Source: Lentisphaerota bacterium (lineage in GTDB: Bacteria > Verrucomicrobiota > Kiritimatiellia > RFP12 > UBA3636). Taken from it: 8,590 bases of DNA. The stretch is from contig JALHHX010000090.1 of the NCBI GenBank assembly GCA_022837245.1, forward strand, positions 1 through 8,590, written 5' to 3'. The notes below the pieces were generated by a model. The model was not told where the DNA came from. It saw nothing but the letters and a program-made list of their open reading frames with translations, and did no database searches. Every line of letters begins with the position of its first letter. The stretch's first letter is position 1. This document shows, piece after piece, positions 1 to 5,551 of the stretch. Both the position numbers and the translations under genes were made by a program.

Positions 1-410
1 AGAACGGTGTTCTGACAGACGATCCGGCACTCGTCGAACCGCTTTCGGTTTGCCAGCTCATCCCCGGCCTGGACGGCGCGGTGGTCGTCACGACGCCGCA
101 GAAAGTGGCGGCGGTGGACGTCCGCAAATCCATCTCGTTCTGCAAGAAAGTGGGCGTTCGCGTGCTCGGCGTCATCGAAAACATGAGCGGCTTCGCCTGC
201 CCGAAATGCGGCGAGGTGACGCCGATTCTGAGCCAGGGCGGCGGACGCAAAATGGCCGAGGAGATGAACGTGCCGTTCATTGGCTCGATACCGATAGACC
301 CGATGATTGCCGCATCGGGAGACGAAGGGAAAGCCTTCGTCGAGATGAAGGAAGGCTCGCCTGCCGCCCAGGCCTTCCGCGACGTTGTCGCCGCCATCTT
401 GACGCTGTAG
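1..410 (+). CDS. mrp: Mrp/NBP35-type Fe-S carrier ATPase, C-terminal part (5' end outside window)
   Basis: This is the C-terminal portion of a Mrp/ApbC (NBP35-family) P-loop ATPase, a cytoplasmic carrier that holds and hands over iron-sulfur clusters. The phase is codons at 3, 6, 9 and so on, ending at a TAG at 408-410. From codon 36 the protein reads EPLSVCQLIPGLDGAVVVTT, then a conserved block with VLGVIENMSGF, the CPKC metal or cluster-binding pair (residue codons near 198-209), and IGSIPIDP near the end. These are typical of the family's C-terminal half. The Walker A and switch I regions would lie upstream of the window. The first 11 codons in this phase do not match the expected D-x-P-P-G-T-x-D that precedes E-P-L-S. 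A D-x-x-x-G-T spacing is visible in the neighbouring phase at 14-31, which suggests a 2-base deletion or poor sequence near 30-35. The family call is secure; integrity of the left edge is not. Confidence 0.9.
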   Translation, partial: NGVLTDDPALVEPLSVCQLIPGLDGAVVVTTPQKVAAVDVRKSISFCKKVGVRVLGVIENMSGFACPKCGEVTPILSQGGGRKMAEEMNVPFIGSIPIDPMIAASGDEGKAFVEMKEGSPAAQAFRDVVAAILTL

Positions 411-442
411 GCAACGCCCGGCGCTCGTCGCCCCCGCCCCTT

Positions 443-520
443 CGTACACGTTCACGTACCCGTACACGTACCCGTACACGTTCACGTTCCCGTACTCATA
501 CCCGTTCGCGTTCCCGATTT
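443..520. repeat. Degenerate hexamer tandem array, CGTWYN x 13
   Basis: There are thirteen consecutive 6-base units with the pattern CGT(A/T)(C/T)N: CGTACA, CGTTCA, CGTACC, CGTACA, CGTACC, CGTACA, CGTTCA, CGTTCC, CGTACT, CATACC, CGTTCG, CGTTCC, CGATTT. The left units are nearly perfect and the right ones drift, with weaker echoes up to about 555. Positions 1-3 are almost fixed and 4-6 vary, so this is not a simple microsatellite. The function is unknown. Confidence 0.9.
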
Positions 521-600
521 CACCCGCATTTTCGTTTACGCGTACGTGTACCGCTCCGCTGCGAACGTGAACGAATCCCACGGGATGGCGAACGCCCGCC

Positions 601-615
601 GGGACGGCGGTCTCC
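601..615 (+). repeat. Palindromic intergenic element, copy 1 (short)
   Basis: The sequence GGGACGGCGGTCTCC matches the first 15 bases of the copies at 659 and 828 (identical to the 828 copy over this length) and then diverges. The motif is a near-palindrome, GGRGACCGCGGTCYCC-like. Confidence 0.7.
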
Positions 616-658
616 AGCGTTCCGGCTTCTGGTTCGCCCATCGTGGGCCGTGTCGCTG

Positions 659-682
659 GGGACCGCGGTCTCCGCGGGCGAA
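659..682 (+). repeat. Palindromic intergenic element, copy 2
   Basis: This is a 24-base unit (GGGACCGCGGTCTCC followed by GCGGGCGAA). It differs by one base from the copy at 828-851. Its core, GGGACC-GCGG-TCTCC, can fold back on itself. The copy spacing (58 and 169 bases) is irregular, so this is a dispersed repeat, not a tandem one. Confidence 0.8.
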
Positions 683-790
683 AGGATCGGCTCCGCGTTT
701 GCGGGGCAAAAGCCTGACGCGAAGCGGGTGTGGCGACGCCGTCCCGGCGAGCCGCATTGCCTCTGCCTCGGAGGCTGGGGTGGCTGGGTT

Positions 791-823
791 TCTAGAGCAT
801 CTAGATTTTCTAGAGTGTCTAGA
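791..823. repeat. TCTAGA array with 9-base period (4 copies)
   Basis: Four exact TCTAGA palindromes lie at 791-796, 800-805, 809-814 and 818-823, separated by GCA, TTT and GTG. The hexamer is perfectly conserved while the 3-base spacers all differ, which looks like selection or copying focused on the palindrome. The array sits directly left of the third palindromic element (828-851). Confidence 0.9.
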
Positions 824-827
824 ACCG

Positions 828-851
828 GGGACGGCGGTCTCCGCGGGCGAA
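828..851 (+). repeat. Palindromic intergenic element, copy 3
   Basis: GGGACGGCGGTCTCC followed by GCGGGCGAA, 24 bases, with one mismatch to the copy at 659-682. It directly follows the TCTAGA array, with four bases between, and precedes two hairpins (872-889 and 907-920). The whole 790-930 block may be one composite element. Confidence 0.8.
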
Positions 852-871
852 TGGGCGCGAAGCACACGAGT

Positions 872-920
872 GGCAAGCGTCTGCTTGCCCGCACTATCGT
901 ACGGGCGGGGCTTCGTCCCC
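872..920 (+). repeat. Cluster of small hairpins (REP-like)
   Basis: The left hairpin is perfect: GGCAAGC (872-878), loop GTCT, GCTTGCC (883-889). An imperfect inverted pair follows, GCCCGCAC (887-894) with GTACGGGC (899-906), one mismatch. Then comes GGGG (907-910) with CCCC (917-920) around CTTCGT. No T-run follows, so these do not look like an intrinsic terminator of mrp, which ended more than 450 bases earlier. They resemble REP-type repeats; transcript folding is inferred. Confidence 0.5.
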
Positions 921-956
921 GTCCCCCCATCCACACCTCACCACACCTCGCCAAAA

Positions 957-982
957 TCAATCTTGTCAATCTTGCAATCCTG
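957..982 (+). repeat. Short tandem repeat TCAATCTTG, about 2.9 copies
   Basis: Two exact 9-base copies (957-965, 966-974) are followed by a degenerate 8-base copy, CAATCCTG (975-982). It belongs to the same repeat-dense spacer. Confidence 0.7.
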
Positions 983-1044
983 TCTAAAACAAGTGGCAAG
1001 GCACTCCGCACTCGCCCCCGCCGCGTATCGCCACCTGCGCCATC

Positions 1045-1065
1045 CGTAATTCGTAATTCGTAATT
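1045..1065 (+). repeat. CGTAATT x 3, 7-base tandem repeat abutting a start codon
   Basis: Three exact copies of CGTAATT end five bases before the ATG at 1070. They occupy the place where a Shine-Dalgarno sequence would be expected, and none is visible. The last copy contributes the in-frame TAA at 1061-1063 that limits the downstream gene's start. Confidence 0.85.
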
Positions 1066-1069
1066 TACA

Positions 1070-1912
1070 ATGCCCACCGCCACCCTCACCATCCTTTCCG
1101 ACAACGCCGCTCAGCCGCCGCTGAAATCCGAACACGGATTTTCGGCCTGGATTGAAACGCCCGGCGCCAACATCCTCTTCGACACCGGCGCAGGCCCCGC
1201 GATGCTCCACAACGCCGACGCCCTCGGCGTCGATCTCTCGAAAGCCAGCGCCATCGCACTGAGCCACGGCCATTACGACCACGCCGGGAACCTCGCCGAA
1301 ATCCTCGAACGCGGACGGCGCGCCCCGCTCTTCCTTCATCCCGACTCCCTGCGCCCGCGCTTCAGCATCCACGACGCACCGAAGTCCATCGGCATGCCGC
1401 CAGCCGCATGCGACGCCGTCCGAACGGCAGGCGACGCCCGGTGCCGGTGGGTCGAACGCCCGACCGAACTCGCTACCGGCGTGTGGCTTGCCGGCCCCGT
1501 GCCACGCAAAACGGCTTTCGAAGACACCGGCGGCCCCTTTTATTTCGATCCGGACGGCCAGGAGCCGGACCCCATCCTGGACGACCTCTCCCTGTGCATG
1601 CGCACAAGCGCAGGCTGGGTGGTGTGCCTGGGATGCTGCCACGCCGGCGTCGTCAACACGCTCCAGCACATCCTGCAGGCGCTCGGCGGAACGAAAATCC
1701 TGACGGTCATTGGCGGCATGCATCTCTGCCATGCGGACACGGAAAGATTGAAGCGGACAGCCGACGCGTTTCAAGTGTATAATGTCCCCTTTCTTTATCC
1801 CTGCCATTGCACCGGAGAAACGGCGACGGCCTTTTTGCGCCGGAGATTTCCGTACGCCGTGCGTCCGGTCTCGGCAGGGCTGAAAATCAGCTTTGAGATT
1901 GACACGACATGA
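1070..1912 (+). CDS. Metallo-beta-lactamase-fold hydrolase (COG1237-like)
   Basis: This is a 280-residue MBL-fold protein of the group that includes 7,8-dihydropterin-6-methyl-4-(beta-D-ribofuranosyl)aminobenzene-5'-phosphate synthase. Bacterial members have no firmly known substrate. Visible metal-site motifs are FDTG (37-40), the signature HGHYDH at 66-71, GCCHAG at 188-193 supplying a third His, GGMHL at 215-219, and PCHCTG at 244-249 for the last metal-binding His. The length is normal for the family and there is no signal peptide, so it is cytoplasmic. The start at 1070 is the first after an in-frame TAA at 1061-1063. No Shine-Dalgarno is visible and the upstream bases are a 7-base repeat. 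Its stop overlaps the next gene's ATG (ATGA), indicating translational coupling to a cysteine-rich redox protein. The fold is certain; the substrate is not. Confidence 0.93.
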   Translation: MPTATLTILSDNAAQPPLKSEHGFSAWIETPGANILFDTGAGPAMLHNADALGVDLSKASAIALSHGHYDHAGNLAEILERGRRAPLFLHPDSLRPRFSIHDAPKSIGMPPAACDAVRTAGDARCRWVERPTELATGVWLAGPVPRKTAFEDTGGPFYFDPDGQEPDPILDDLSLCMRTSAGWVVCLGCCHAGVVNTLQHILQALGGTKILTVIGGMHLCHADTERLKRTADAFQVYNVPFLYPCHCTGETATAFLRRRFPYAVRPVSAGLKISFEIDTT

Positions 1913-2259
1913 TGAAAGACATTGCAAAGGAGTTCCACCAGCAGCGGCGCGGCAACTGCGCCCAATCGGTGGCGTTCGCCTGGCGGCAGGCACACCCCGA
2001 AGGAGCCGAAGCCGACGCCGCGTTCGCCCGCTGCGGCGGCGGACGCGCGCCCGAAGGCCTGTGCGGCGCCGTGCATGCAAGCTGCACGCTGGCCGGCGCC
2101 GCCGCCTCGGAATCGATCAAGCAAGCGTTCATGGAGCGAACCGGCGGATGCCTCGCCTGCAAAGACCTCCGCGCCGCCAAGCGCGCGCCCTGCAACGAAT
2201 GCGTCGAAATCGCCGCGGAACTGCTTGAACGGTTTGGCAATCCAAGCCCAAAATGGTAA
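1909..2259 (+). CDS. C_GCAxxG_C_C family putative redox protein
   Basis: This is a 116-residue cysteine-rich protein matching the C_GCAxxG_C_C family (Pfam-type name for a putative redox-active or metal-binding family). Visible features are GNCAQSV at 15-21 (C17), CGGGRAPEGLCGAVHASC at 42-59 (C42, C52, C59), and two CxxC pairs, C81/C84 and C95/C98. The eight cysteines suggest a bound metal or Fe-S cluster or a disulfide relay; the exact role is unknown. Its ATG overlaps the stop of the MBL-fold gene in an ATGA arrangement, so the two are probably co-translated and may act in one redox or metal-linked process. A second ATG at 1912 is an equally possible start. The C-terminus is short after the last CxxC, as usual for the smaller members. 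Confidence 0.88.
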   Translation: MMKDIAKEFHQQRRGNCAQSVAFAWRQAHPEGAEADAAFARCGGGRAPEGLCGAVHASCTLAGAAASESIKQAFMERTGGCLACKDLRAAKRAPCNECVEIAAELLERFGNPSPKW

Positions 2260-2302
2260 TATGGAGCAAAAACCATGGTCCTAGCCCGCACCAATGACGC
2301 CT

Positions 2303-2330
2303 GCGTGGAGGGGTTCAGCCCCCCGCACGC
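2303..2330 (+). repeat. GC-rich hairpin downstream of the redox gene
   Basis: GCGTG (2303-2307) pairs with CACGC (2326-2330), and GGGG (2310-2313) pairs with CCCC (2320-2323) around a TTCAGC loop, with a small internal mismatch. It begins 44 bases after the stop at 2259. It could slow or end transcription of the MBL/redox unit, but no T-run follows, so it is not a standard intrinsic terminator. Confidence 0.4.
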
Positions 2331-2508
2331 GGCTCCGCTTTCTCTATTCGGACGTCTCCGAGACGGCCGACAGGCTCCAGACCCAGCACGGAACTGCCGT
2401 GGCGGCTCCGCCGAGTGGGGGGAATGGCCACGAAAAACACCAAAACGCAGGTGGATGGGCGCAGGGGGATGGTGGTTTTTCTGTTTTCTGTTTTTTCTGG
2501 TTAGGGTG

Positions 2509-2537
2509 TTGCGTAATCTTTGCGGAAGATATACAAT
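2509..2537 (+). promoter_or_regulatory. Candidate sigma-70-like promoter for the nuclease/ATPase operon
   Basis: TTGCGT (2509-2514), a 17-base spacer, and TACAAT (2532-2537) give 3/6 and 5/6 matches to the -35 and -10 consensus. It is the best candidate upstream of the four-gene operon and would leave a leader of roughly 145 bases before the ATG at 2689. It overlaps the start of the possible small ORF at 2536, so both cannot easily be functional from this promoter. The match is weak and composition alone could produce it. Confidence 0.3.
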
Positions 2538-2649
2538 GTTTGCAGATTCAGTAACGGAACAGGAATTGGTTCAGCTTGATTTATCGGCCGAAAGTTTTTC
2601 TCACATGGATTCCACAGTACAGTGCAAGACAGCTAATAGCAAAACATAA
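2536..2649 (+). CDS. Possible small ORF upstream of nurA-like gene (37 aa)
   Basis: An ATG at 2536 opens 37 codons (beginning MFADSVTEQELVQLDLS) ending at TAA 2647-2649. A GGAAG at 2524-2528, seven bases before the ATG, could serve as a ribosome-binding site. It is in the same phase as the NurA-like gene and the phase stays open between them, so it could be a leader peptide, a remnant of a longer N-terminus or a gene fragment, or chance. I recognise no family. Composition fits the accessory operon better than the left half. Confidence 0.2.
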   Translation: MFADSVTEQELVQLDLSAESFSHMDSTVQCKTANSKT

Positions 2650-2688
2650 CGTGAACCCCATCGGAAAAGAAACGAAAGTTGCTCGCTC

Positions 2689-3825
2689 ATGACTACCGTA
2701 ATTGCTCTGTTAGAGAAAGAGACCAAGAAAAAGTTTTTCGAAACTTATCGGCGGGCACTCGATCAAGAGCGAGCGTCTCTTGTCGAATATGACGACTTTG
2801 ATCGCATGTTTACGTCCACTCAGGGGGAAAGCAACCGTTATAAGGGCGCACGAAATGTCAGTAAAATTGCTGGGGAATGGCAGGGCAGAGAAGCCGCTCT
2901 TCGCCTTTTCATGGATGGTTCTCGGCGCACCTATAAGATAGCCGACTTTCTTATTGGCACCCAAGTTTTTCCAGTTATTGCTGGACAGGTCGGCGTGGGG
3001 GTCTGTCAGCGGGAATTTCGCCGAATCGCTCCTTGCTCACTTATGTTGCGAACGGTGTTGGCGTTTCCTGACAAACTCGACGCTGATGGAAAGGCAGACA
3101 AGCACCATAGGAGTTTTTGTCAAGGCCTTGCTGACAAGCTTAATGGAGGGCAGGAACGCGTAAACATCGATGATATTTTGCTTTATCCCACTGAAGCCAA
3201 CGAGAATTTTGAGGACAAAGGCATAGCACGGATTCATTCCTATATGATAGAACAGGAAAAAGCAATGGTAGAGTCGTTGGTTAAGCGTCATCTTATCAAC
3301 GACCGATCCTGGCTTATCAAAGATGGTTCGCTCGAATACAGCCGAATTTCGGACAAAGACGATCGTTTTGCATTTAGTCGCATTCGAAGCAACTACAAGC
3401 GAGTGGTTGGTGTTTCGAAATCGTTCAATCCTGAGTTGGCGAAACTTAAAGGAGGTCGAAGCGCAGCGGGTATGATTGCCAGTTTAAAGCCCTTCGAGCG
3501 GACTCCAGCTTCGCTGTACTCGACCGAACGGGTGGAAGGGAAGTTTTCCGTATGGTATGTGCGTTTGCGTGAAGCGCGTCGAAGCCGAGGCCCTTTTGAT
3601 GGTGTTGTCAAAGTTGAGAAGGTTCTTGTGACAGACCATGAGGCGGAGTATGGGCTGGAAAGTTCGGAGGTGGACAATATCAGCGCATGGCTGATAAACG
3701 AGCGTAATCCCGTTTGCTATGGCAAAGATGATCGCTGGGCAAATCATCTTTACCCAGTTTATCTTACAGAAACTTACATTAAGAGCAAGTACCGTAGCAC
3801 CACACATTTCATAAACCTATTTTGA
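2689..3825 (+). CDS. NurA-like 5'-3' nuclease
   Basis: This 378-residue protein has the layout of the NurA nuclease domain, which in archaea works with the HerA translocase to resect DNA ends. The first conserved acidic motif is LFMDGSRR with D76, on a strand before FPVIAGQVGVGVC (94-106). A central Glu-rich helix (186-196, IEQEKAMVESL) follows. The second acidic motif is LIKDGSLEY with D212, then VVGVSKSF (239-246) holding the family's conserved Lys (K244), and a C-terminal HLYPVYLTETYIK (353-365). The length is in the usual range for NurA. The ATG at 2689 has no good Shine-Dalgarno; an in-frame TAA at 2647-2649 limits extension. The HerA-like gene begins 8 bases after its stop, the classic partnership. 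Substrate preference and nuclease activity are inferred from the family; the motif assignment was made by eye. Confidence 0.82.
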   Translation: MTTVIALLEKETKKKFFETYRRALDQERASLVEYDDFDRMFTSTQGESNRYKGARNVSKIAGEWQGREAALRLFMDGSRRTYKIADFLIGTQVFPVIAGQVGVGVCQREFRRIAPCSLMLRTVLAFPDKLDADGKADKHHRSFCQGLADKLNGGQERVNIDDILLYPTEANENFEDKGIARIHSYMIEQEKAMVESLVKRHLINDRSWLIKDGSLEYSRISDKDDRFAFSRIRSNYKRVVGVSKSFNPELAKLKGGRSAAGMIASLKPFERTPASLYSTERVEGKFSVWYVRLREARRSRGPFDGVVKVEKVLVTDHEAEYGLESSEVDNISAWLINERNPVCYGKDDRWANHLYPVYLTETYIKSKYRSTTHFINLF

Positions 3826-3833
3826 GGTACCAA

Positions 3834-5525
3834 ATGAGCGATTCAACTCAAAAAATCATTGGCAAGATTGCGGCGTTGGAAAAATGCCCCACCACCATCG
3901 ACGAGTTTCATTTTTGGACAGACAAGGAGACGCGTTTGAGTCCATTTGACGTGGTGGTTGTTGATCATGTCGGTGATAGCAAAACATACGGCGTGATTGA
4001 AGAGATTTCGCACATCACTGATTCGGAAAGTTTTCTCTCGGAATACTTTTCCAATGACTTCGGCGCACTTGATGCAATCTCCAACACAGATCGTGTGGGT
4101 ATGAACTATGTTTCCGCCCGTGTTGTTGGCAATACCAAAAACATCTACATCCCCGTACACAACGGCGCCAAAGTGTCCCTTGGCTCGAAAAAGGACATCC
4201 AGACGGCGCTGGGGTTGGATGACATCAAAAACCCCGTAGTCTGTGGCTACCTTGAAATGTACGATGGAGTGGAGGGTGCCAAGATTGATCTGCCTGTCTA
4301 CGTGAATTCTGATTTTCTAATTGGCCCCGAGGGAGCCCACCTGAATATTTCCGGCATTTCCGGTCTCGCTACGAAGACGTCGTATGCCATGTTTCTGCTA
4401 AATGCGTTGCAGCAGCGGGCTTTGAAGCAAGCAGCTAATAAAAGCACAGCCTTCATATTCATGAATGTCAAAGGGCGCGACTTGCTTTCTGTTGATGAAC
4501 CTGCGACAAATCTATCTGATTCTGATCGTGCTATGTACGAAAGCATGGAGTTGTCTCTTTCTCCCTTTAAAAAGGTTCAATATTTCTATCCTGCGGCTGA
4601 ACGAGGCGGTGTAAAAAGCTACGTCAAGCCAGAAACATTGAAAGCGCAGATGGATGCGGGCAAGGCTAAACGGTTCAAGTTTACATTCCAAGAAGATAAA
4701 GAAAGCCTTGACCTGCTCTTTTCCAACATCGACGACCCGAATCAGACCATCGAAAGCATCATTAACTTCATTGTTTCCGAACAGGCTCCATTTAACAATG
4801 TGGACTCATGGGAAGGGATGTTGCGTGAAGTTCTGTCAATGTGCCAGAAAGGTGGCTCGGGGAACAAAGAAATTTCGGTTATGAGCTGGCGAAAATTCCG
4901 CCGAATTGTTCGCAAGTCCATCGAAAACGACCGCATGTTCTCGTCTTCTGTAGATGCTGCTCAAGGTGAAGTCCGCTTGGAGGATGCCATTCGCAGACTT
5001 AAAGCGAACGACGTGTACGTGGTGGACATTGCCAAACAGGATGAAAACATGCAAGCCTTTGTTTTCGGCTCCGTGATGCAAGCCGTGGCGAAGCTCAAGC
5101 TTGGCGAATTCGATGACGAAATGAGCGAAGAAGAGCGTACGAGCATCCCTGATCGCATCATAATCTTTGTTGATGAATTAAACAAATATGCATCCAGCGA
5201 TGCGCCGAAATCGTCGCCTATTCTGCGGCTTCTCCTCGACATTGCGGAACGAGGACGGTCGCTTGGGATTGTGCTGTTTTCGGCAGAGCAGTTTAAAAGT
5301 GCGATTCACAAGCGGGTCATGGGCAATTGCTCAACTCATGCCTACGGGCGCACCAACAGCATTGAAGTTTCGGACAAAACCTATTCGTTCGTTCCTTCAA
5401 CCTACAAGAACATGATGACACGTCTGAAACAAGGGCAATACATTATTCAAAACCCCGTTTTCCGATCTCTTCTCAAGATCCGTTTTCCCATGCCGCTTTA
5501 TCGGCAGGACAAAGGGGACAACTAG
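3834..5525 (+). CDS. HerA/FtsK-type DNA-translocating ATPase with variant Walker A
   Basis: This 563-residue ATPase is of the HerA (DUF87) type, a hexameric motor that pumps DNA and partners NurA. The N-terminal part (about 34-115) includes a beta-barrel-like stretch, FDVVVVDHVGDSKTYGVIEE, as in the HAS-barrel of HerA. The P-loop is GISGLATKT at 174-182 (K181, T182): the Gly normally just before the Lys is replaced by Thr. Walker B is IIIFVDE with D447 and E448, followed by ERGRSLG (472-478) and YGR (504-506), the latter placed as an arginine-finger or sensor candidate. The ATG at 3834 is preferred because GAGG at 3824-3827 lies six bases upstream; a TTG at 3822 would overlap the nuclease stop and add four residues. 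An insertion-rich middle (about 225-390) separates the Walker motifs. It likely forms a complex with the upstream NurA-like protein. Confidence 0.87.
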   Translation: MSDSTQKIIGKIAALEKCPTTIDEFHFWTDKETRLSPFDVVVVDHVGDSKTYGVIEEISHITDSESFLSEYFSNDFGALDAISNTDRVGMNYVSARVVGNTKNIYIPVHNGAKVSLGSKKDIQTALGLDDIKNPVVCGYLEMYDGVEGAKIDLPVYVNSDFLIGPEGAHLNISGISGLATKTSYAMFLLNALQQRALKQAANKSTAFIFMNVKGRDLLSVDEPATNLSDSDRAMYESMELSLSPFKKVQYFYPAAERGGVKSYVKPETLKAQMDAGKAKRFKFTFQEDKESLDLLFSNIDDPNQTIESIINFIVSEQAPFNNVDSWEGMLREVLSMCQKGGSGNKEISVMSWRKFRRIVRKSIENDRMFSSSVDAAQGEVRLEDAIRRLKANDVYVVDIAKQDENMQAFVFGSVMQAVAKLKLGEFDDEMSEEERTSIPDRIIIFVDELNKYASSDAPKSSPILRLLLDIAERGRSLGIVLFSAEQFKSAIHKRVMGNCSTHAYGRTNSIEVSDKTYSFVPSTYKNMMTRLKQGQYIIQNPVFRSLLKIRFPMPLYRQDKGDN

Positions 5526-5537
5526 AAGAATTTATTT

Positions 5538-5543
5538 CGAGGT
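5538..5543 (+). promoter_or_regulatory. Ribosome-binding site of the Hsp90-like gene
   Basis: CGAGGT lies 8 bases before the ATG at 5552, a good Shine-Dalgarno match that fixes this start. It sits in the 26-base gap after the HerA-like stop, too short for an independent terminator and promoter. Confidence 0.6.
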
Positions 5544-5551
5544 ATCTATCC

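Larger units (their letters stand above)
411..1069. other. Repeat-rich intergenic spacer
   Basis: These 659 bases between the mrp-like gene and the MBL-fold gene hold no convincing gene. Several long open frames cross it on both strands, but they are GC-rich artefacts: their translations are Arg/Pro/Ser-rich and include strings such as RTRTRT that simply decode the hexamer repeat. The stretch contains a degenerate hexamer array (443-520), three copies of a palindromic 15-24 base element, a 9-base-period TCTAGA array, hairpins at 872-889 and 907-920, a 9-base repeat at 957-982, and a 7-base repeat at 1045-1065 abutting the next start codon. No clear sigma-70 promoter is visible. Such repeat crowding in one spacer is characteristic of repeat-tolerant intergenic regions in some environmental lineages. 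Confidence 0.75.
2260..2688. other. Composition-boundary spacer between chromosomal genes and the accessory operon
   Basis: These 429 bases hold no convincing full gene. The left part (2260-2470) is GC-rich with inverted repeats, including a stem at 2303-2330. A T-rich tract (2476-2498, TTTTTCTGTTTTCTG-type) follows, and from about 2500 the composition drops to that of the downstream operon. A weak promoter candidate (2509-2537) and a possible 37-codon ORF (2536-2649) lie in the right part. No integrase, tRNA or recognisable IS end is visible, so the mechanism of insertion cannot be stated. Confidence 0.6.

Noticed and set aside
443..520. CRISPR array
   Set aside because: The repeats are contiguous 6-base units with no unique spacers, and no cas genes are nearby.
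872..920. Intrinsic terminator of mrp
   Set aside because: The hairpins lie more than 450 bases after the stop and lack a following T-run.
50..1063. Long open frame on the plus strand through the end of mrp and the repeat spacer
   Set aside because: It overlaps the mrp frame in another phase, is Arg-rich, and decodes the hexamer repeat as RTRTRT; it is a GC-rich artefact.
520..1104. Minus-strand open frame over the repeat spacer
   Set aside because: Low-complexity Arg/Ser/Pro translation, includes the TCTAGA array as a false Leu-rich stretch, and overlaps the MBL-fold start.
938..2080. 380-codon minus-strand open frame opposite the MBL-fold and redox genes
   Set aside because: It is antisense to two genes with clear family motifs; high GC leaves few stops on the opposite strand, and its translation has no recognisable domain.
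2474..2500. Rho-independent terminator T-tract after the redox gene
   Set aside because: The T-rich tract is interrupted by CTG steps and no GC stem sits directly before it; the nearest strong stem ends at 2330.
2275..2649. 124-codon plus-strand frame in the boundary spacer
   Set aside because: It crosses the composition boundary, reads through a hairpin and a T-rich tract, and shows no domain; only the last 37 codons are kept as a low-confidence possibility.
3822..3824. TTG start for the HerA-like gene
   Set aside because: ATG at 3834 has a GAGG six bases upstream and is the better start; the four extra residues are uninformative.
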